Positions 7,609 to 15,260 of a DNA stretch of 18,232 nucleotides are shown piece after piece. Position 1 is the stretch's first letter; each line of letters starts with the position of its first letter. A program made the translations under genes and the position numbers. A model generated the notes under the pieces. The model worked only from the letters and a program-made list of their open reading frames with translations. It made no database searches and was not told the DNA's origin. The stretch is from positions 1 through 18,232 of the forward strand of contig CAYTTV010000061.1 of the NCBI GenBank assembly GCA_964440915.1, written 5' to 3'. This DNA is from CAMPJM01 sp964440915. Lineage in GTDB: Bacteria; Bacteroidota; Bacteroidia; Cytophagales; Cyclobacteriaceae.

Positions 7609-8589
7609 CTAGCTTTCATTGTACACCTCCTTATTGATTACTTGAGGCATTGTCACGCCGTTGCTTGCAGCTACTATGTTATTGGCGGCGGTAAAACTCA
7701 TCTTAGTCCTTGTCTCTATGGTAGCAGAACCAATATGGGGCAATACGCACACGGTAGGCAACTGTAGCAGTGGATTCTCTGCCTCCATAGGCTCGGGATC
7801 GGTTACATCCAAACCAGCTCCCCAAATTTCGCCTTGCTCGATAGCATCATATAAATCCTTCTCGACATGTATTTTACCTCGCGCAGTGTTGATAAAGATT
7901 GACGAGCGCTTCATCTTCTTGAAACTGTCCCTATTAAACCTATAGATTGTCTCGGGGCTAAGATTTGTGTGCACAGAAAGCACATCACTCTCGGCTAGCA
8001 ACGTTTCAAAATCAACGTAACGCGCCTCCACCAGATTCTCTGCCAATGGGCTTCTGTGTCTATTATGATAAATGATATTCATATTGAAGGACACCTTGGC
8101 TTTTCGAGCTAACTCTAACCCAATCCTCCCCAAACCGTAAATACCCAATGTCTTACCATCCAACTCTACACCCAAACCATCAATGAATTCGAAATCTTTC
8201 CACCCACCTTTTCCGATCAATCTAGACATATAAAATGCCTTGCGGGCCACGGTCTGCATGAGCAAGAAAGCGATGTCGGCCGTTGCCTTGCTCAGGACCT
8301 CAGGCGTATTGCTCACTGGAATATGATAACGACTCGCTTCAACCAAGTCTACATGATCATACCCTACACTGGCTAACGCTATTCCCTTCAAGTGGGCACA
8401 ACGCTCAAAAAAATACCCATCTAAAAGTACATGCCCGATATTCAAAAGAAAGTCTACCTGTTGGCAACGATCGATCAACTCCTTTTGCGTGAGTTTGCGA
8501 CTGTACTCGTTTACAACGACCTCAAGGCCATTTCCTTCTAATAAGTCGACAACTGGTCTAAATATCTTTCGAGAAACGAATACTTTCAT
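7609..8589 (-). CDS. D-2-hydroxyacid dehydrogenase (glyoxylate/hydroxypyruvate reductase type)
   Basis: This is a cytoplasmic NAD(P)H-dependent enzyme that interconverts 2-oxo acids and D-2-hydroxy acids. The 326 residues are normal for the family. Visible elements are the substrate loop ASVGYDHVD (73-81), the pre-Rossmann TPEVLSKATADIAFLLM (95-111), the dinucleotide fold LGIYGLGRIG (148-157) and the catalytic triad R237 (NTARG), E266 (DVTDPEP) and H285 (LPHIGSAT). The TPEVL..ATAD pattern and the DVTDPEP loop are most like the glyoxylate/hydroxypyruvate/gluconate reductase branch rather than D-lactate or phosphoglycerate dehydrogenase. There is no ACT domain, which argues against SerA. It follows ispF on the same strand after 143 nt, so it may have its own promoter. 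The family is firm; the substrate is not resolved. Confidence 0.9.
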   Translation of the reverse strand: MKVFVSRKIFRPVVDLLEGNGLEVVVNEYSRKLTQKELIDRCQQVDFLLNIGHVLLDGYFFERCAHLKGIALASVGYDHVDLVEASRYHIPVSNTPEVLSKATADIAFLLMQTVARKAFYMSRLIGKGGWKDFEFIDGLGVELDGKTLGIYGLGRIGLELARKAKVSFNMNIIYHNRHRSPLAENLVEARYVDFETLLAESDVLSVHTNLSPETIYRFNRDSFKKMKRSSIFINTARGKIHVEKDLYDAIEQGEIWGAGLDVTDPEPMEAENPLLQLPTVCVLPHIGSATIETRTKMSFTAANNIVAASNGVTMPQVINKEVYNES

Positions 8590-8732
8590 TGTATGAACCG
8601 ATGTGGGATGTTGTTGGATAGTCTATTGACCATTGAGTAATTCCTCAACAATATCAGAAAATATAGGCACAAAAAATATGGGTTTCTGCAAAATATTCTA
8701 TGATAAAAGAAGTGAACAGTCTATGAAATGAC

Positions 8733-9218
8733 TTAAGATGTCTTGTAGATCAAAGCCACAGCATAAGCACTTATACCCTCTTCACGGCCTACAAAGCCTA
8801 GTTTCTCAGTAGTGGTAGCCTTAATGGAAATATCGTCTATACTGATGCCCATAACTGCTGCTAGACATTGCTGCATGGCTTCTATGTGAGGATTCACCTT
8901 GGGCCGTTGTAAACATACTGTGCTGTCTATATTGCCGATTTCATAATTTTTAGATCGAAGCAATGCCACCACTTTTTTCAGCAGCTCTTTACTGTCTATG
9001 CCTTTGTATTGAGGGTCTGTATCGGGGAAATGATAGCCAATGTCGCGCAGGTTGGCGGCTCCGAGTATGGCTTCGCATATTACATGGACCAATACGTCAG
9101 CATCAGAATGCCCTACAGCACCTACCGTGCTGGGGATTTTTATACCTCCAAGCCAAAAATCATATCCTTCAGCCAATTGGTGCACATCATAACCAAATCC
9201 TACTCTCGTCTTTATCAT
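8733..9218 (-). CDS. ispF: 2-C-methyl-D-erythritol 2,4-cyclodiphosphate synthase
   Basis: IspF is the fifth enzyme of the MEP isoprenoid pathway. It cyclises CDP-ME 2-phosphate to ME-2,4-cyclodiphosphate with loss of CMP, as a cytoplasmic zinc trimer. The 161 residues match the family length. Metal ligands are D11 and H13 (GYDVH) and H45 in the helix after HSDAD (37-41). The family motifs FPDTDP (64-69) and KATTTEKLGFVGREEG (133-148), which contact the nucleotide, are intact. The ATG at 9216-9218 overlaps the stop codon of the upstream peptidase gene in an ATGA arrangement, so translation is probably coupled. No sign of fusion to ispD, which some bacteria have. Confidence 0.97.
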   Translation of the reverse strand: MIKTRVGFGYDVHQLAEGYDFWLGGIKIPSTVGAVGHSDADVLVHVICEAILGAANLRDIGYHFPDTDPQYKGIDSKELLKKVVALLRSKNYEIGNIDSTVCLQRPKVNPHIEAMQQCLAAVMGISIDDISIKATTTEKLGFVGREEGISAYAVALIYKTS

Positions 9219-10459
9219 GTGTCTTTCTTAACCTTGTAATACAGCGTGGAACAATTCTCGGGTACTAAAATGCGTTTAGCCATCTCCTTTATCTCAAGTG
9301 CCGTCACTTGTTGAATGATGGCCGGCTCCCTATTTACATAATCTGGGTCGCCCTCCAATGCTGCAAAGGCAAGGTTCATGGCCCGGTTCAATAATTCTAC
9401 TTCAGAAAAGACAAGAGAAGCCTCAGCTTGATTCTTAACCTTTTGCAGTTCCTCCTCATCAACCGTCGTTTCCTTTATTACCTGTAGTAGGCTATCGATG
9501 GCCTCTTCGCCTGCTTCTGGACTCACACCTTCGTTGAGTTTTCCATGAATTACCAACAGTCCTGGATCTACAGACCCTGTCACATAGGCCCCCAAGCCGT
9601 TGAACAATTTTTCTCTTTTCACCAATTGCTCATACAACCTGGAAGATTTCCCTCTCCCAATGATATCGCTCAAAAGATCTGCTACATGATAGCCCTTCGT
9701 ATACTTTTTAGGCATATGGTAAGCCTTATAAATGGCATCCAAAGGCACATCTGCATGCACTATTTTGGTCCTTTTTTCAAGCTGCTTCGGCTCGGCTGGA
9801 AGGTTTCTTTGATAAGCTTCTCCAGCAGAAATCGGCCCAAACCATTTCTCAGCAAGTCTCTTGACTTCTCCTGTTGTTACATTGCCCGCCACGACCAGCA
9901 CAGCATTATTAGGAATGTAGTATTTATAGAAAAAGGACTTGACGTCCTCCATAGTGGCATGCTCAATATGACTGATTTCTTTCCCGATAGTAGCCCATTT
10001 ATAGGGATGAGTCTGATAAGCCAAAGGTCTCAATTGAAGCCATGCATCACCATAGGGCTGATTGAGGTAGCGTTGCTTGAACTCTTCAATCACTACTTTT
10101 CTTTGTACCTCCAACACATGAGGATCAAATGATAGCCCCATCATCCTATCGGACTCCAACCAAAATGCCGTTTCTAGATTTTGGGCAGGGAGGGTAATAT
10201 AATAATTAGTAATATCAGGACTGGTGAAGGCATTGTTCTCGCCACCCACTTTTTGTAAAGGCTCGTCATAAGATGGAATGTGCTTCGACCCGCCAAACAT
10301 CAGATGCTCGAACAAATGGGCAAAACCCGTCTTATTCTCATCTTCATCTCTAGAGCCGATATTATAAGCTATATTTACTGCTGCTAAGGGCGTGCTCGCG
10401 TCTTCATGCACATATACCTTCAGGCCATTAGAAAGGGAAAAATACTGATAATCGATCAT
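9215..10459 (-). CDS. M16-family zinc metallopeptidase, active-type half-subunit
   Basis: A 414-residue pitrilysin/insulinase-type peptidase (M16). The inverted zinc motif HLFEH is intact (H48, E51, H52), with the downstream acidic ligand expected in VIEEF (E125/E126). The C-terminal half has the R-Y pair of the family in SSRLYEQL (R274, Y276). No signal peptide is present, so it is probably cytoplasmic. Proteins of this size contain two of the four M16 domains and act as homodimers, or pair with an inactive partner; no such partner gene is adjacent. I start at ATG 10459. The frame stays open to a TTG at 10480, but that TTG lies within a predicted -7 promoter box and would add seven residues with no family match. 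The stop overlaps the ispF start by 4 nt. Confidence 0.92.
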   Translation of the reverse strand: MIDYQYFSLSNGLKVYVHEDASTPLAAVNIAYNIGSRDEDENKTGFAHLFEHLMFGGSKHIPSYDEPLQKVGGENNAFTSPDITNYYITLPAQNLETAFWLESDRMMGLSFDPHVLEVQRKVVIEEFKQRYLNQPYGDAWLQLRPLAYQTHPYKWATIGKEISHIEHATMEDVKSFFYKYYIPNNAVLVVAGNVTTGEVKRLAEKWFGPISAGEAYQRNLPAEPKQLEKRTKIVHADVPLDAIYKAYHMPKKYTKGYHVADLLSDIIGRGKSSRLYEQLVKREKLFNGLGAYVTGSVDPGLLVIHGKLNEGVSPEAGEEAIDSLLQVIKETTVDEEELQKVKNQAEASLVFSEVELLNRAMNLAFAALEGDPDYVNREPAIIQQVTALEIKEMAKRILVPENCSTLYYKVKKDT

Positions 10460-10477
10460 AATGTATGTTGAGTGACA

Positions 10478-10485
10478 CAAAAATA
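10478..10485 (-). promoter_or_regulatory. Candidate -7 box for the peptidase-ispF unit
   Basis: Read on the minus strand this is TATTTTTG, an exact match to TAnnTTTG. It places transcription start near 10471, about 12 nt before ATG 10459. A clear TTG at -33 is missing, so confidence is limited. Confidence 0.35.
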
Positions 10486-10501
10486 AAAAATAAGGGGAAT
10501 C

Positions 10502-10533
10502 TTTACCCTAAATATTGGAATACTTTAGTTTTG
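10502..10533 (+). promoter_or_regulatory. Candidate promoter of the E1 dehydrogenase gene
   Basis: TAGTTTTG at 10526-10533 matches the Bacteroidetes -7 box TAnnTTTG. The -33 region is only a weak TTTA at 10502-10505. Transcription would start near 10540, about 40 nt before ATG 10580. It lies back to back with the peptidase promoter in a 120-nt divergent spacer. Confidence 0.4.
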
Positions 10534-10579
10534 TTGCCTAAGGCTAATTTCTGGCGGCTTATATAAAGCAGTTGTTTTT

Positions 10580-12559
10580 ATGCATTTTAACAGAAAAGAA
10601 TATACCGACGAAACCCTGATTTGTTTATACGAATCGCTGCTGCAACCACGGCTTATCGAGGAGAAAATGCTGATCTTGTTGAGGCAAGGAAAAATCTCCA
10701 AGTGGTTCTCCGGTATTGGACAAGAAGCCATATCGGTAGGAGCAGTACTCGCTATGGAAAATGAAGAATATATCTTGCCCATGCACCGTAATTTGGGAGT
10801 ATTTACGGGCAGGAAAATTCCACTTGAGAAGCTTTTTGCTCAGTTTCAAGGAAAGCTGGGCGGCTTTACAAAAGGCAGGGATCGATCATTTCACTTTGGC
10901 TCGAAGGAGCACCACATCGTCGGCATGATTTCACATTTAGGCCCTCAACTAGCAGTAGCTGACGGCATCGCCCTGGCTAGCAACCTTGCCCAAGAGGGCA
11001 AAGCTACCTTGGTTTTTAGTGGCGATGGCGGCACAAGTGAAGGTGACTTTCATGAAGCATTAAATGTAGCTGCCGTATGGGATTTGCCGGTCATATTCCT
11101 AATCGAGAACAATGGATATGGGCTGTCTACACCCAGCAATGAACAATTCCGATTTAAGCACTTTATAGATAAAGGTTCTGGATATGGCATGGATACTTTG
11201 CAAGTGGACGGCAACAATATCCTTGAAGTTTATGACACCGTCAAACAAACAGCAAGAAACCTCAGGGAAAACCCTCGACCGGTTCTAATAGAGGCCATGA
11301 CTTTCAGGATGAGAGGCCATGAAGAAGCTTCTGGGACCAAATACGTGCCTCAAGAACTTTTCGAACAGTGGGCCAAGAAAGACCCTATCGCCAACTACGA
11401 GAAATTCTTGATTAAGGAAGGTCTCCTGAATGAGCGAAAAATCGAGCGCATCCGTAAGGGAATTCAGAAAGAAATCGAGAAGGGGCTGGAAAAAGCATTT
11501 GCAGAAGAAAGTCCAAAGCCTGACACCCGCGCAGAAGTTGAAGATGTATATGCCCCTTATGTCCAAAATTTGGTAGCACCAACCACCCACATCTCTTCGG
11601 AAAGACGCTTTGTTGATGCCATTGCAGATGGTCTAAAACAAAGCATGCAACGGTATCCACAGCTTATCCTCATGGGTCAAGACATTGCAGAGTATGGCGG
11701 TGTGTTCAAAGTAACAGAAGGACTGGTGGATACTTTTGGCAAAAACAGGGTACGCAATACGCCTCTTTGTGAATCCGCCATTATAGGCATTGGCTTAGGC
11801 CTTTCTATAAAAGGATATAAAGCCATGATAGAAATGCAATTTGCCGATTTCGTGACCTGCGGGTTTAACCAAATCGTGAACAATCTGGCCAAGTCCCATT
11901 ATCGGTGGCAGCAAAATGCCGATGTCGTTATCAGGATGCCTACTGGGGCAGGAGTAGCCGCTGGGCCATTTCACTCCCAGTCTAATGAAGCTTGGTTTTT
12001 TCATACGCCAGGCTTGAAGATAGTTTACCCTTCCAACCCTTATGATGCCAAAGGCCTGCTCAATGCTGCTATCGAAGATCCAAATCCCGTACTCTTTTTT
12101 GAACATAAAGCGTTGTATAGATCAATCTCTGAAAGCATTCCAGATGATTACTACACAGTTGAGATAGGTAAATCAGCATTTGTAACGCATGGCAATGATA
12201 TTTCCATCGTTACCTATGGCATGGGTGTTCATTGGGCCAAAGAAATTATGTCGTCACTTCCCAATATCACGGCGGATATTCTGGATTTACGTACACTACT
12301 GCCTTGGGACAATGAAGCGGTGGAACAAACCGTGAAAAAAACAGGAAAAGTGCTGATCCTGCATGAAGACTGCCTCACTGGAGGCATAGGCGCCGAAATA
12401 GCCGCCTGGATTGCAGAGCATTGTTTCCAATACCTGGATGCCCCAGTCATGCGAGAGGCAAGCCTCGACACACCCGTCCCATTTTCGCCATCATTGGAGC
12501 AGAACTTTTTGCCTAAAGGACGACTGAAAAGCAAAATCGAAAATTTAGCAGCATTTTAG
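10580..12559 (+). CDS. Fused alpha/beta E1 subunit of a thiamine-dependent 2-oxoacid dehydrogenase
   Basis: The 659-residue protein joins E1-alpha (about 1-325) and E1-beta (about 340-659) of a pyruvate or branched-chain 2-oxoacid dehydrogenase. E1 decarboxylates the 2-oxo acid with thiamine diphosphate and passes the acyl group to lipoyl-E2. The ThDP/Mg motif runs from GDG (148-150) to NN (177-178). The alpha-chain active-site loop RMRGHEEASGTKY (243-255) holds H247. In the beta chain, E398 (PLCESAIIG) activates the cofactor and H465 (GPFHSQS) matches the catalytic His region. E1-alpha type sequence and the HSQS motif favour the branched-chain/acetoin group over homodimeric AceE. The reading frame runs unbroken through the junction, so the fusion is real in this sequence; such fusions are common in Bacteroidota. 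E2 and E3 genes are not in this window. Substrate is not resolved. Confidence 0.93.
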   Translation: MHFNRKEYTDETLICLYESLLQPRLIEEKMLILLRQGKISKWFSGIGQEAISVGAVLAMENEEYILPMHRNLGVFTGRKIPLEKLFAQFQGKLGGFTKGRDRSFHFGSKEHHIVGMISHLGPQLAVADGIALASNLAQEGKATLVFSGDGGTSEGDFHEALNVAAVWDLPVIFLIENNGYGLSTPSNEQFRFKHFIDKGSGYGMDTLQVDGNNILEVYDTVKQTARNLRENPRPVLIEAMTFRMRGHEEASGTKYVPQELFEQWAKKDPIANYEKFLIKEGLLNERKIERIRKGIQKEIEKGLEKAFAEESPKPDTRAEVEDVYAPYVQNLVAPTTHISSERRFVDAIADGLKQSMQRYPQLILMGQDIAEYGGVFKVTEGLVDTFGKNRVRNTPLCESAIIGIGLGLSIKGYKAMIEMQFADFVTCGFNQIVNNLAKSHYRWQQNADVVIRMPTGAGVAAGPFHSQSNEAWFFHTPGLKIVYPSNPYDAKGLLNAAIEDPNPVLFFEHKALYRSISESIPDDYYTVEIGKSAFVTHGNDISIVTYGMGVHWAKEIMSSLPNITADILDLRTLLPWDNEAVEQTVKKTGKVLILHEDCLTGGIGAEIAAWIAEHCFQYLDAPVMREASLDTPVPFSPSLEQNFLPKGRLKSKIENLAAF

Positions 12560-12622
12560 CACTGAAGAACGGCCTCAAACGACTATCATTCTTTGAACGT
12601 TGACGAGAAAATTCATGTAATA

Positions 12623-12652
12623 TTAACAGGCATGGTACAACAGATAGATTTG
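12623..12652 (+). promoter_or_regulatory. Candidate promoter of the repeat-protein/ytxJ unit
   Basis: TAGATTTG at 12645-12652 matches TAnnTTTG. A near-consensus TTA at 12623-12625 lies 19 nt upstream in the -33 position. Transcription would start near 12659, giving a leader of roughly 65 nt before the TTG start at 12725. Confidence 0.42.
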
Positions 12653-12724
12653 TTCTTATTCTTTCTATGGAAGGCTACAGCATTCCATTAAATTCGCAGA
12701 CTGACTTCTTCTAATTTAAGGCAA

Positions 12725-13984
12725 TTGGATTCAAAGCAATTTTACGCATTTACTAAAAAATTCTCACCATTCCTGCTGATGGCATGGCTTATCTGTATTA
12801 TGAGCACAGAAGAAGCTTATGGCCAAAATAATTTTGATGACCAAAAGTTAAAAACAACCAAAGAGCCTAAAAGAGATAACAGAAGCCGAAAAAGGCTCTT
12901 TAAGATGGAAAATAGGGAGAATGCGACTCCTACGAAAGTAGAGGTGCGAAGCACAAAACGTAAAGATGGACGTAAAGACAAGCGCAGCCTTTTAAGACCT
13001 GTAGGTAAGGATCAAACCCAAGATTTTGATTTCAAACTAAGGGATGCGAACAAACCCTACCGGCCTGAGATCAGTTATGAAGGTTTCAGAAAAGCTAAAA
13101 GATCCAATAATAACCCAAGTCGTAATGTAACAGACTATACTGGCGATCTTAGATCTTCTTCCCTATCAACAAACCCAGGGCGGACAACTACCGAAACCAG
13201 AGGAAGTAAAGGAAGGAGCAAGAAAGCGGCTGAAAGAAACTATAAAAGCAAGTCGCAACAGGTACAACAGTACAGCGGCAACATGAAGCACTCAGCGGTA
13301 CCCGTCAGCCAGGGACGCGATATACGCAGTACAGGAGGCATGTCGAAGAGCCAATCGCAGCGCTCTATAAACCAAGACTTCCGATCCCGCTCTATGGAAA
13401 TGCATCAGTTTTCAGGCTTTCAGAGAGTACAAAAAAGCAGGGGACCGAGCAGAAGCTCACATTTTCAGGGCAACTTGCAGGCTTCTTCTCCTGACGCTAA
13501 AGAAAAGCGGATGAAAAACAAGTCGCGGCAGGCACATCAATACAGTGGCGATTTAAAATACTCTTCACTCAGCAGAGGCAAAGGACGCGACATTGCACAA
13601 GCGCGTGCTATGAGCAAAGGCAAGTCCCAAAAAAGGAAAAAGGATGATCTTAAAGCCTTATCAAGGCATATGCATCAGCACGAAGGAAACATAAAGGTGC
13701 CGTCCTTCTCTTCTCGAACCAAATACTTGAAGAATTTGTCACAAAAGGTAAATCAATATGAAGGCAATATCCGTATTAGGAATGTAAAGCATAAAGACCT
13801 ACACCCAAGTGTCTCCTATCTAAAAGGAAAGCAGAAATCTACGTATGGTCAAAAAGAAAAATTACGAAAAAGAAAAATCAACTGGTTCAGATTTAGAAAA
13901 AATAGCGATCAGCCTAACAGCGTAAAGGAAAAACCTGCTAAACCTAAATACGACTCCAGAGAAAGTGAAATTTGGTACGATTAA
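12725..13984 (+). CDS. Exported, highly basic repeat protein of unknown function
   Basis: I cannot assign a named family. The 419 residues begin with a signal peptide (KKFSPFLLMAWLICIM, cleavage near AYGQ). The rest is rich in Lys, Arg, Ser and Gln, with no further membrane segment. Eight copies of a short motif, aromatic or His then x-G, mostly followed by (D/N)(L/I/M), lie at residues 118, 138, 183, 229, 247, 273, 319 and 345; the main ones recur every 44-46 residues. Residues 174-231 and 264-321 align without gaps at an offset of 90, sharing QYSG, GRDI, MSK and MHQ. The C-terminus (KPKYDSRESEIWYD) differs from the repeats. The start is TTG at 12725, because the first in-frame ATG (12779) would remove the basic end of the signal peptide. 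AAGG sits only 3 nt before the TTG. A thiol-protein gene follows after 2 nt. Confidence 0.75.
   Translation: MDSKQFYAFTKKFSPFLLMAWLICIMSTEEAYGQNNFDDQKLKTTKEPKRDNRSRKRLFKMENRENATPTKVEVRSTKRKDGRKDKRSLLRPVGKDQTQDFDFKLRDANKPYRPEISYEGFRKAKRSNNNPSRNVTDYTGDLRSSSLSTNPGRTTTETRGSKGRSKKAAERNYKSKSQQVQQYSGNMKHSAVPVSQGRDIRSTGGMSKSQSQRSINQDFRSRSMEMHQFSGFQRVQKSRGPSRSSHFQGNLQASSPDAKEKRMKNKSRQAHQYSGDLKYSSLSRGKGRDIAQARAMSKGKSQKRKKDDLKALSRHMHQHEGNIKVPSFSSRTKYLKNLSQKVNQYEGNIRIRNVKHKDLHPSVSYLKGKQKSTYGQKEKLRKRKINWFRFRKNSDQPNSVKEKPAKPKYDSRESEIWYD
13244..13687 (+). repeat. Intragenic duplication, 270-bp offset
   Basis: Codons 174-231 (13244-13417) and 264-321 (13514-13687) of the basic repeat protein encode matching segments separated by exactly 90 codons. 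The proteins share QYSG, GRDI, MSK and MH at identical offsets, while the DNA has diverged considerably. That points to an old duplication kept under protein-level selection. Confidence 0.7.
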
Positions 13985-13986
13985 TC

Positions 13987-14328
13987 ATGAATTGGAAAAA
14001 ACTAGAGACAGAAACGGCCTTAGCAGAAATCAAGGAGCTATCAGAAAAGCAGCCTGTCCTCATCTTCAAACACAGCACCAGATGCCCCGTGAGCAGCATG
14101 GCATTGGACAGGCTTGAAAGAAATTGGGATCAGGAAGAAATGCAAACTGTATTGCCCTATTTCCTTGATCTGCTTTCATACCGCAACATATCAAATAAAA
14201 TAACAGAGACATTTGGAGTTGCACATGAATCTCCACAAGTCCTGTTGATCGAAAACGGAAAATGTGTTTACAATGCCTCACATATGGGCATCTCATATGC
14301 TACCCTAAAGAAAGAAGCCAACGTTTAG
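13987..14328 (+). CDS. ytxJ: Bacillithiol-system redox protein, YtxJ/BrxC type
   Basis: A 113-residue thioredoxin-fold protein. The active-site segment FKHSTRCPVSSMALDRL (27-43) has a single reactive Cys (C33) in a TRCPVS setting, and a cis-proline loop lies at HESPQVLLIENG (80-91). This matches the YtxJ/BrxC family, monothiol proteins linked to removing bacillithiol from, or exchanging it with, other protein thiols. A second Cys (C93) lies outside the active site. ATG 13987 is used; the frame extends upstream to a TTG (13972) that lies inside the previous gene. Spacing of 2 nt after the exported repeat protein implies one transcript, yet this protein has no signal peptide and should be cytoplasmic. 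Family confidence is high; the physiological client is unknown. Confidence 0.88.
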   Translation: MNWKKLETETALAEIKELSEKQPVLIFKHSTRCPVSSMALDRLERNWDQEEMQTVLPYFLDLLSYRNISNKITETFGVAHESPQVLLIENGKCVYNASHMGISYATLKKEANV

Positions 14329-14462
14329 CCGCTCTCTTATATTGAAGCACTATTGAAGAAAAATGGCGAGCAGGATGAAAACCTAATGGCGTCTAACGGA
14401 GTTTGGTTTAAACTTAAAAGTAGATTTTTGCATTTATGGATTAATCATTACATTTATAGGCT

Positions 14463-15188
14463 ATGTTCACGTCCATGAAAAAATTTGCACCTTTTCTACT
14501 TTGCCTTTTTCTGGCCTCAACTGCCTATACGCAAACTTCAGAGGACTACGAATATACACGTGAGTTTGTTTGGGGCGTGAATAAAAACACCAATGGTGGA
14601 CTCATCGGAGGGGTCGTCTTAAAATACAGCACTGCCCTTACGCCCACAACCTTCCAGAGCTTTGGACTAGAGCTGATGAATGTAAAGCATCCCAAAGAAG
14701 CCAGAACATGGAATATCAATGGGAACTCATTTATTTATGGCAAGCTAAACTATCTTTACTCAGTACGCCTGCAATATGGCCGCGAGAAGATCTTCTTTAA
14801 AAAAGCGCCCCAGCAGGGCGTTCAGATTTCGGGAATTTTGGCAGCAGGCCCTACCATCGGCGTAATTGCACCGTATTACGTGCAGGTGTATGTCAACCAA
14901 TATGAATCGGTCACTGTCCCTTATGATCCTCAAAACGTATCCTATACCAGAATCATGGGTACTGGAGGAGTCTTTCAGGGACTCAACGAGTCCGACGTTA
15001 CCATTGGAGCCAACTTAAAAGCGGCCGTTAGTTTCGAATTTGGCACTTTCAAGAGCAGCGTGTCGGGATTTGAAGCAGGCATCCTGCTTGAAGCATTTCC
15101 TAAAAAGATAGAGATATTGCCTGGCGCAGACAATAATAGTTTCTTTACCTCCGCTTTCATTACCATAGTTTTCGGCACCCGCAGGTAA
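14463..15188 (+). CDS. Probable outer-membrane protein of unknown function
   Basis: The 241-residue product has a signal peptide (MKKFAPFLLCLFLASTAYTQ, residues 5-24) cut after TAYTQ. The mature part alternates polar and hydrophobic residues with many Gly, Tyr and Phe (for example GGLIGGVVLKY, SVRLQYGREKIFF, ITIVFGTRR). That pattern suits a small outer-membrane beta-barrel of roughly eight strands. No enzymatic motif is visible. Two starts are possible: ATG 14463, and ATG 14475, which gives a standard MKK signal peptide. I report the longer form and neither has a clear ribosome site. It precedes lipA on the same strand by 72 nt, with a separate -7 box for lipA, so a functional link to lipoate synthesis is not implied. 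Confidence 0.8.
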   Translation: MFTSMKKFAPFLLCLFLASTAYTQTSEDYEYTREFVWGVNKNTNGGLIGGVVLKYSTALTPTTFQSFGLELMNVKHPKEARTWNINGNSFIYGKLNYLYSVRLQYGREKIFFKKAPQQGVQISGILAAGPTIGVIAPYYVQVYVNQYESVTVPYDPQNVSYTRIMGTGGVFQGLNESDVTIGANLKAAVSFEFGTFKSSVSGFEAGILLEAFPKKIEILPGADNNSFFTSAFITIVFGTRR

Positions 15189-15227
15189 ATCCGACCGCAA
15201 ACCATAAACATTAATGCTTTTAATCAG

Positions 15228-15235
15228 TAACTTTG
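15228..15235 (+). promoter_or_regulatory. Candidate -7 box of lipA
   Basis: TAACTTTG matches TAnnTTTG exactly and would place transcription start near 15241, about 20 nt before ATG 15261. No TTG is present at the -33 distance, so the call rests on the -7 box and its position. Confidence 0.38.
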
Positions 15236-15260
15236 CTCTCTCAAAGCAAATGAAAATATC

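Noticed and set aside
9545..10132. 195-codon open frame on the plus strand
   Set aside because: It lies wholly antisense to the M16 peptidase gene, which has intact catalytic motifs; the translated sequence shows no domain and no start-site signal.
10459..10480. Upstream TTG start for the M16 peptidase
   Set aside because: The added residues have no family support, there is no ribosome site, and the TTG is part of a -7 promoter match, so transcription likely begins after it.
14403..14430. Promoter for the outer-membrane protein gene (TTG at 14403 and TAGATTTTTG at 14421)
   Set aside because: The -7 element is two bases too long and the spacer is only 15 nt, so the match to TTG-N19-TAnnTTTG is poor.
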